Origin: Vibrio bathopelagicus
GTDB taxonomy: Bacteria; Pseudomonadota; Gammaproteobacteria; Enterobacterales; Vibrionaceae
NCBI RefSeq assembly: GCF_014879975.1
Contig: NZ_CP062500.1
Location: forward strand, 682,001 to 746,000
Reading direction: 5' to 3'
Length of the DNA: 64,000 bases
The position numbers were made by a program, and so were the translations under genes. Every line of letters starts with the position of its first letter. The stretch's first letter is position 1. Below the pieces are notes generated by a model. That model saw only the letters and a program-made list of their open reading frames with translations. It did no database searches and was not told the DNA's origin. Below are positions 59,042 through 64,000 of the stretch, piece after piece.

Positions 59042-60706
59042 CTAAGCTGCGATTAATAACTCTTTTGCGTTGGCCAGTGTCGACTCGGTAATCTGGCTGC
59101 CACCAAGTAGTCGAGCAAGCTCTGAAATGCGTTGTTGCTCATCCAAGGTATGCATTTGGGTCTCTGTTTTACCGGATTTAGTGTTCTTAGCAACGAAGAG
59201 TTGTTGGTGCCCACAACCTGCCACTTGAGGTAAGTGAGTCACACACATCACTTGGGTTGATTCACCCAGTGTACGTAGCATTTTTCCGACAACTGCAGCC
59301 GTTGGGCCACTGATACCCACATCGACTTCATCGAAAATCAGGCTTGGTGTATCCACTTTTTGCGCCGTGATTACCTGAATCGCTAGTGAGATTCGTGATA
59401 ACTCACCACCAGAGGCCACTTTCGCAATGGGCTGCATTGGTTGACCTGGGTTCGTCGAAACAATGAAGGTCACGTTATCCATGCCCAATGGAGAAGGGTG
59501 CGTGTTGGTGTTGTTCACTTCAATGGCAAACTGCGCTTTTTCCATGCTCAGTTCGTGCATGCTTTGCGTGATCAGCTTGTTGAGCTCTTTTGCGTAACGA
59601 GTTCGAGATTTATGAAGCTTCTCTGACTTGGCAACGAATGATTGGTATTGGTTTTCTACCTCGTTTGCTAATTCTTCCAACTTTTCATCAGAGCAATCCA
59701 GCGCTTCAACTTGTTGTAATAAGTCTTGATGGTGCTTATAAAGCTCTTCAGGTAACACGTGGTGTTTACGAGACATCGACATCACTTTCGAGAAGCGTTC
59801 TTCAACGTAAGCCATACGACCTGGATCAACATCAATGCAGTCTAGGTATGTTCTTAATTCGTTGTTGGTCTCTTCAATCTGAATAATGGCTTCAGAGAGT
59901 AAGTTCGGTAATTCCGCTAATCTTTCATCAAGCTCAGCTAACTGAATTAAGGAGTTATTGGCCGATTGCAGAATACCAAGCGCATTAACTTCTTCGCCTT
60001 CATAAATAAGCTCGATAGCTTGTTGGCAGGTTGAGGCCAGTTCTCCGCTATTGGAGAGGCGCTTATGCTCTTGTTCGAGGTCTTCATATTCTTCCTCCCC
60101 AATAGACAGCTCATTTAACTCTTTAATTTGGTATTCAAGAAGTTGTTTTTGAGCTTGGTTTTGCTGACTGTTTTCACGTAACTCTTTTAAGTGGTTATCG
60201 GCTTGTCGCCAGGCTTGGTAAGCATTACGTGTCGATTTCAACAGGTTCAAGTGGCCTGCGTATTGATCAAGCATGGCCATTTGGTAATCGCTTTTCATTA
60301 ACTGATGGTGCGCGTGTTGACCATGAATGTTGATCAACAGCTGCCCAAGCGATTTCAATTGTGAAAGAGGGACAGGACTGCCGTTGATGAATGCGCGAGA
60401 GCGACCTTCTTTAGAGATGGTTCTGCGTAGGATGCATTCACCGCCATCAAGCAGTTCATTGTCTTCTAACCAGCGGGTAGCATGCAGATTGTTCTCAAGT
60501 AAAAAAGCAGCACTGACTTCGGTTTTCTCTTCACCTTGTCTTACCATTCCTGCATCTGATCTTCCCCCAAGACATAAGCCTAAGGCATCGATCGCGATAG
60601 ATTTACCCGCCCCCGTTTCACCGGTGATTGTTGTCATGCCTTTAGAGAGTTCTAGCTGTAAAGACTTAACAATAGCGAAATTATTAACACTTAAATGAGC
60701 CAGCAT
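59042..60706 (-). CDS. recN: DNA repair protein RecN
   Basis: SMC-like ATPase that acts on double-strand breaks during SOS repair. Walker A is GETGAGKS (29-36), a long coiled coil runs over about 150-370, and the ABC signature [14 protein letters not shown] and Walker [13 protein letters not shown] come near the C-terminus. It has 554 residues. Three LexA-like boxes lie just upstream, matching strong SOS control. Confidence 0.97.
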   Translation of the reverse strand: MLAHLSVNNFAIVKSLQLELSKGMTTITGETGAGKSIAIDALGLCLGGRSDAGMVRQGEEKTEVSAAFLLENNLHATRWLEDNELLDGGECILRRTISKEGRSRAFINGSPVPLSQLKSLGQLLINIHGQHAHHQLMKSDYQMAMLDQYAGHLNLLKSTRNAYQAWRQADNHLKELRENSQQNQAQKQLLEYQIKELNELSIGEEEYEDLEQEHKRLSNSGELASTCQQAIELIYEGEEVNALGILQSANNSLIQLAELDERLAELPNLLSEAIIQIEETNNELRTYLDCIDVDPGRMAYVEERFSKVMSMSRKHHVLPEELYKHHQDLLQQVEALDCSDEKLEELANEVENQYQSFVAKSEKLHKSRTRYAKELNKLITQSMHELSMEKAQFAIEVNNTNTHPSPLGMDNVTFIVSTNPGQPMQPIAKVASGGELSRISLAIQVITAQKVDTPSLIFDEVDVGISGPTAAVVGKMLRTLGESTQVMCVTHLPQVAGCGHQQLFVAKNTKSGKTETQMHTLDEQQRISELARLLGGSQITESTLANAKELLIAA

Positions 60707-60716
60707 TTTTATTTAC

Positions 60717-60772
60717 CTGTATAACTGAACAATACTGTATATAAGCTCAGTATATACTGTTTCTTTATACAG
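60717..60772 (-). promoter_or_regulatory. LexA (SOS) boxes upstream of recN
   Basis: CTGTTTCTTTATACAG at 60757-60772 matches CTGT-N8-ACAG perfectly. Two near matches lie at 60735-60750 (CTGT-N8-TCAG) and 60717-60732 (CTGT-N8-ACAA). E. coli recN also has more than one LexA box. Confidence 0.85.
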
Positions 60773-60847
60773 TAAAGTCGACAGGTGAAATTTTTTTGTG
60801 ACCGCTCTCAGAATTGAGGTTGTCTGTAGATTACTGAAAGCAATATA

Positions 60848-60951
60848 GATTCCCAACTCAGTCGTTTCTCCCTCTTGGGAATGACGGTGTCTTGAGGATT
60901 GCTAGTAGTCGTCATTCCCTACGGCGACGGAGGAGTCTGAGAGGGAATCTG
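60848..60951. repeat. Inverted pair of palindromic repeats (copy 4)
   Basis: Unit A (60848-60887, a diverged form with TTCCCAA/TTGGGAA) and inverted unit B (60910-60951), upstream of the GIY-YIG gene. Same family as 6914-7053. Confidence 0.75.
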
Positions 60952-61032
60952 CTTTTGTTAGCTAATTCTTATTTAGTGCTCTTCGTGATTTTTGTTTTGG
61001 TAGTTTTAAGAGCTCAATATCAAGGGGGAAGA

Positions 61033-61320
61033 ATGAAGCAACCTGCAATTTATATTCTAGCTAATCGTTCGAATTCAGTTTTGTACATAGGCGTTACTGG
61101 GAACCTCAAGCAAAGGACCTGGCAGCATAAAGCCGGAGATTTAGAGGGTTTTACTAAGAAGTACAATGTTGACAAGTTAGTCTATTTTGAAGTTTTCGAA
61201 GACTTTAGAGCAGCGATTGAGAGAGAAAAACAGCTAAAGAAATGGAATCGTTCATGGAAGGAAATATTGATTAGTGAGCTGAACCCTAGTCGACGTGATC
61301 TCTACGACGAAATATTATGA
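61033..61320 (+). CDS. Small GIY-YIG nuclease family protein
   Basis: A 95-residue YhbQ/UPF0213-type protein. The ATG at 61033 follows GGGGGAA; the longer frame from 60892 runs through the repeat and is not real. The GIY-YIG motif appears as IYIL (6-9) and LYIGVT (17-22), with R28, E64 (IEREKQLKKW) and N72 as likely active-site residues. It is bounded on both sides by the palindromic repeats that occur elsewhere without it. Biochemical role unknown. Confidence 0.85.
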   Translation: MKQPAIYILANRSNSVLYIGVTGNLKQRTWQHKAGDLEGFTKKYNVDKLVYFEVFEDFRAAIEREKQLKKWNRSWKEILISELNPSRRDLYDEIL

Positions 61321-61333
61321 GATTTCCAATTCA

Positions 61334-61506
61334 GTCATTCCCTACGGCGACGAAGGAGTGTGATAGAGAATCTGCTTTTGTAGTTTGTTTCCGTGTCAGA
61401 GATTCCAGATAACTCGTTCCTCGTTTCTGGAATGACGTTTGTTTTTGAAGCTTGGTGTTCGCTGTCGTCATTCCCTACAGCGACGAAGGAGCGTGATAGG
61501 GAATCT
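61334..61506. repeat. Palindromic repeats downstream of the GIY-YIG gene
   Basis: Unit B (61334-61373, preceded by a fragment of another unit), unit A (61399-61436) and inverted unit B (61465-61506). With copy 4 they frame the GIY-YIG gene. Confidence 0.8.
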
Positions 61507-61516
61507 TTTAGGCAAT

Positions 61517-61551
61517 AAAAAAGGCTGACAAATATCGTCAGCCTTTTTTAT
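61517..61551. terminator. Bidirectional terminator between the GIY-YIG gene and nadK
   Basis: A stem of about 13 bp (AAAAAGGCTGACG-type arms) with A and T runs on both sides, between convergent genes. Confidence 0.9.
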
Positions 61552-61579
61552 TTCGGTTATTACTAGAGTCGCTTTTCTC

Positions 61580-62464
61580 TTAGAACAGCTTACTCGACCA
61601 GCCTAGTTTGTTACGTAGAACATGGTAGTAGTTGTAGTCTTTAGGGTGGATCAGCTTGAGCACGTTAGGGCTTTGATAAATGTGGATCTCATCACCAGGA
61701 GAAACAGGTAGCGAGATTTGACCATCGCAGCTAACTTCTTGGGTTCCACGGTTATCTGGCGATACGATAAGCTTGATTCGACGCTTTCCATCCACCACCA
61801 GTGGTCGGCTTGAAAGGGTGTGCGGGAACATTGGCACTAATGAAATTGCATTTAGGCTTGATGACAGAATAGGGCCGCCGCCAGAAAGCGAGTAGGCCGT
61901 TGAACCTGTCGGTGTTGAGACTATCAAGCCATCAGAACGCTGTGAAAAGGCGAAGCTGTCATCGATATACACTTCAAACTCGATCATGTGCGCAACTTGA
62001 CCTGGGTGAAGTACGGCTTCATTGAGTGCCGCGTTGTGGCTTTTTATTTGGCCGTGACGATGTATCTCTGTTTCGAGTAGGAATCGCTCTTCTTCCATAA
62101 ACTCACCTTTAAGTACATCGGTGAGTGAGGTTTGGAAGTTTTCAGGGTTCAGGTCTGTCAGAAAACCTAAATTGCCTCGGTTAACACCGATGACTGAAAT
62201 ATCGAAACGCGACAAAATACGAGCGGCACCCAGCATATTGCCGTCGCCACCGACAACAATGGCGAGATCAGCACGTTTTCCTAGTTCAATTAGGCTAGAA
62301 AAATGTTCTTTAGGGATATCGTCTAAAATAGTGGCGAGCCTGTCATCAACAAACACTTGATAACCCTCAGCACTTAACCACTGATAGAGCTCTCTATGAG
62401 TCTGAATTGCTTGCTGATCTCGAGGTTTACCAATAATGGCGATGACTTCAAATGGCTTTTTCAT
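61580..62464 (-). CDS. nadK: NAD kinase
   Basis: Makes NADP from NAD. The kinase motif GGDGNML starts at residue 72; the NAD-binding segments ([26 protein letters not shown]) are intact. It has 294 residues. It is divergent from grpE, the usual pairing in gammaproteobacteria. Confidence 0.97.
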   Translation of the reverse strand: MKKPFEVIAIIGKPRDQQAIQTHRELYQWLSAEGYQVFVDDRLATILDDIPKEHFSSLIELGKRADLAIVVGGDGNMLGAARILSRFDISVIGVNRGNLGFLTDLNPENFQTSLTDVLKGEFMEEERFLLETEIHRHGQIKSHNAALNEAVLHPGQVAHMIEFEVYIDDSFAFSQRSDGLIVSTPTGSTAYSLSGGGPILSSSLNAISLVPMFPHTLSSRPLVVDGKRRIKLIVSPDNRGTQEVSCDGQISLPVSPGDEIHIYQSPNVLKLIHPKDYNYYHVLRNKLGWSSKLF

Positions 62465-62485
62465 AACGTTTCCAAACGAATTAGG

Positions 62486-62513
62486 CTTGAATCAAAATTC
62501 TTCATCCCCATAA
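62486..62513 (+). promoter_or_regulatory. Sigma-32 heat-shock promoter of grpE
   Basis: CTTGAA (62486-62491), a 14-base spacer, then CCCCATAA (62506-62513): a close match to the sigma-32 consensus, 95 bp before the grpE start. Confidence 0.85.
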
Positions 62514-62607
62514 TAAAGGCAAGTTGAACGTCTATGCGAGTGTTTTATATCAATTTGGGGTGCAAACACACCTGTCACTTGCATTGAAAACGAATTCTGG
62601 AGAGATC

Positions 62608-63189
62608 ATGAGCAACGAAGAAAACAAAGTAACGGAAGAAGAGCTAGATCAAATCATTGCTGAAGCTGAGAAAGTTGAAGAAGCTGAGCTAAATGAAGAG
62701 TCTGTTGATGAGCAAGAAGCAAAAATCGCTCAACTAGAAGCTGCACTGCTTTCTAGCGAATCTAAAGTGAAAGAGCAGCAAGATTCTGTACTACGCGCTA
62801 AAGCTGAAGTTGAGAATATGCGTCGTCGTACTGAGCAAGAAGTGGATAAAGCACGTAAATACGCGCTAAACAAATTCGCTGAAGGCCTACTACCCGTTAT
62901 CGATAACCTAGAGCGTGCAGTACAAGCTGCAGATGCTGAGAACGAAGCGGTTAAGCCGATTCTTGAAGGCGTTGAGCTAACTCACAAAACGTTCGTAGAC
63001 ACAGTGGCTAAATTTGGTCTTACAGAGATCAACCCTGAAGGTGAAGCATTCAACCCTGAATACCACCAAGCAATGTCTATTCAAGAAAGCCCAGACCACG
63101 AGTCAAACACTGTGATGTTTGTTATGCAGAAAGGCTACGAGCTTAACGGCCGTGTTATTCGCCCTGCAATGGTAATGGTTGCTAAGTAA
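62608..63189 (+). CDS. grpE: Nucleotide exchange factor GrpE
   Basis: Releases ADP from DnaK. An N-terminal acidic coiled coil (about 10-80) is followed by the GrpE core ([33 protein letters not shown]) and the beta-domain ([32 protein letters not shown]). The ATG at 62608 gives 193 residues; the earlier in-frame start at 62524 lies within the promoter leader. Its own sigma-32 promoter is visible. Confidence 0.97.
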   Translation: MSNEENKVTEEELDQIIAEAEKVEEAELNEESVDEQEAKIAQLEAALLSSESKVKEQQDSVLRAKAEVENMRRRTEQEVDKARKYALNKFAEGLLPVIDNLERAVQAADAENEAVKPILEGVELTHKTFVDTVAKFGLTEINPEGEAFNPEYHQAMSIQESPDHESNTVMFVMQKGYELNGRVIRPAMVMVAK

Positions 63190-63278
63190 TTGAGTTGCCG
63201 TTTGCTGAGCAGTTGATTGTTGCAATTGTGAAGTAAGAAAGTAGCGGCGACAAAATAATTCACTGGTTAACGTGAAAT

Positions 63279-63309
63279 GAAAAGAGAGGCATATGCCTCT
63301 CTTTTTTAT
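63279..63309 (+). terminator. Terminator after grpE
   Basis: A palindromic stem (AAAAGAGAGGCATATGCCTCTCTTTT) followed by further T. Confidence 0.9.
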
Positions 63310-63580
63310 GCCTGTAACTTGAGAGTCCTCGTAAATAGTCATCAAAATCGCATTAAGAATGTCGTTCTTTTTATTTTATCCAGATCAACGATTTAGAGTT
63401 TTATGTTATGAAACTGGTTGTTAATTAAGAAATGTTCCGATGTCACACTTGTAATGTTTTTGTAAATAAATGCTTTTAATTGTTATCTTTGTATGTAAAA
63501 TCCACTGCGATATAGCGATTTTAGTCGCATATATAACTATAAAAGTACAAAATTTAAACACAACAAACTGGAGAAGAACG
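63310..63580. other. AT-rich promoter region of the symporter gene
   Basis: No ORF is supported. AT-rich, with several TATAAT-like words; no firm promoter or operator was assigned. Confidence 0.35.
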
Positions 63581-64000
63581 ATGGATAAATCGCTCTCAAG
63601 TAAGATTTTTGTAGGCTTGTTTGCTGGCCTAATTATTGGTACTGCTATTCAGTACCTATTCAGCGGCATTGCTATTTTCGATACGTACCTACTCGGCGCT
63701 GCTGAAGGTGCTGGTGGTATGTTCGTATCACTTATCAAGTTGCTTGTAGTACCTCTTGTATACGTATCTATTGTTTGCGGTATCGTTGAGCTAAAAGATA
63801 TTCGTTCATTTGGTCGTCTTGGTGGTAAAACCTTTGGTCTTTACATTATTAACACCATCATTGCGATTTCAGCAGCTCTAACGATTGGTCTTATTTTCCA
63901 ACCGGGTGCTGGTGCGAATCTAGCTGGTACAGTTTCTGAGACAATTGCGCTTACAACAACTGAAACGCCAGATATCTTCTCTCTTGTTGTTAACATCGTT
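63581..64000 (+). CDS. Dicarboxylate/amino acid:cation symporter (3' end outside window)
   Basis: The first 140 residues of a DAACS (GltP/DctA-like) transporter: MDKSLSSKIFVGLFAGLIIG, then a helical hairpin and SLIKLLVVPLVYVSIVCGIVEL, a family hallmark. GGAG precedes the ATG. The family moves glutamate, aspartate, serine or C4-dicarboxylates with Na+ or H+; the part that determines the substrate is beyond the window. Confidence 0.88.
   Translation, partial: MDKSLSSKIFVGLFAGLIIGTAIQYLFSGIAIFDTYLLGAAEGAGGMFVSLIKLLVVPLVYVSIVCGIVELKDIRSFGRLGGKTFGLYIINTIIAISAALTIGLIFQPGAGANLAGTVSETIALTTTETPDIFSLVVNIV

Noticed and set aside
60892..61032. N-terminal extension of the GIY-YIG gene
   Set aside because: It translates the palindromic repeat and lacks a ribosome site; the GGGGGAA before 61033 marks the start.
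1..64000. CRISPR array or superintegron attC sites
   Set aside because: No regularly spaced identical repeats with unique spacers were seen; the dispersed palindromes are too few, irregularly spaced and not attC-like.

Overview
The window is a piece of a Vibrio chromosome, most likely from the Splendidus clade. The genus call rests on gene order and protein similarity; the clade call is inference. It starts inside iscS and ends inside a dicarboxylate-type symporter gene. No rRNA or tRNA gene is seen. The one clear RNA gene is tmRNA (ssrA).

Region 1 (1-18.3 kb) is core genome, all on the plus strand: iscS(partial)-iscU-iscA-hscB-hscA-fdx-iscX (Fe-S cluster assembly), pepB, ndk, rlmN, rodZ, ispG, hisS, yfgM, bamB and der. 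These are followed by an AlaX-type editing protein, a GAF-GGDEF cyclase and the zinc-ribbon protein yfgJ.

Region 2 (18.4-24.4 kb) is a three-gene minus-strand insertion between yfgJ and xseA, which are neighbours in E. coli. It encodes a TSP3-repeat/Ig-like lipoprotein, an OmpA-family protein, and an unusual membrane protein that joins a winged-helix DNA-binding domain, a periplasmic two-cysteine domain and a degenerate EAL domain.

Region 3 (25-45.4 kb) holds xseA, guaB and guaA, then a run of loosely linked genes: a secreted GH19 chitinase, an NhaC antiporter, SatP, an alanine/glycine symporter, an MBL/beta-CASP hydrolase, PlsC, a zinc-ribbon hypothetical, a YeeE/YedE protein, a DUF429 protein, an M15 peptidase, and a four-repeat retropepsin-like protein with the catalytic motif only in its first and last repeats.

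Region 4 (45,545-56,549) is an integrated genetic element of about 11 kb in the 3' end of ssrA, bounded by a 41-bp direct repeat. V. cholerae VPI-1 uses the same gene as its target. The element carries two related tyrosine recombinases, a RepA-like ATPase, an HUH-type relaxase/replication protein, a large perfect inverted repeat, an IS3 remnant and cargo. The cargo is a PD-(D/E)XK nuclease-like protein and a KAP P-loop NTPase divergent from a two-gene operon (a soluble and a four-helix membrane protein), which makes a plausible but unproven defence module.

Region 5 (56.5-64 kb) returns to core genome: ssrA, smpB, ratA, rnfH, bamE, recN (with LexA boxes), a small GIY-YIG nuclease, nadK, grpE (with a sigma-32 promoter) and the partial symporter.

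A family of short imperfect palindromes, usually in inverted pairs, lies at 6.9-7.05, 33.77-34.12 and 60.85-61.51 kb. The last cluster surrounds the GIY-YIG gene.
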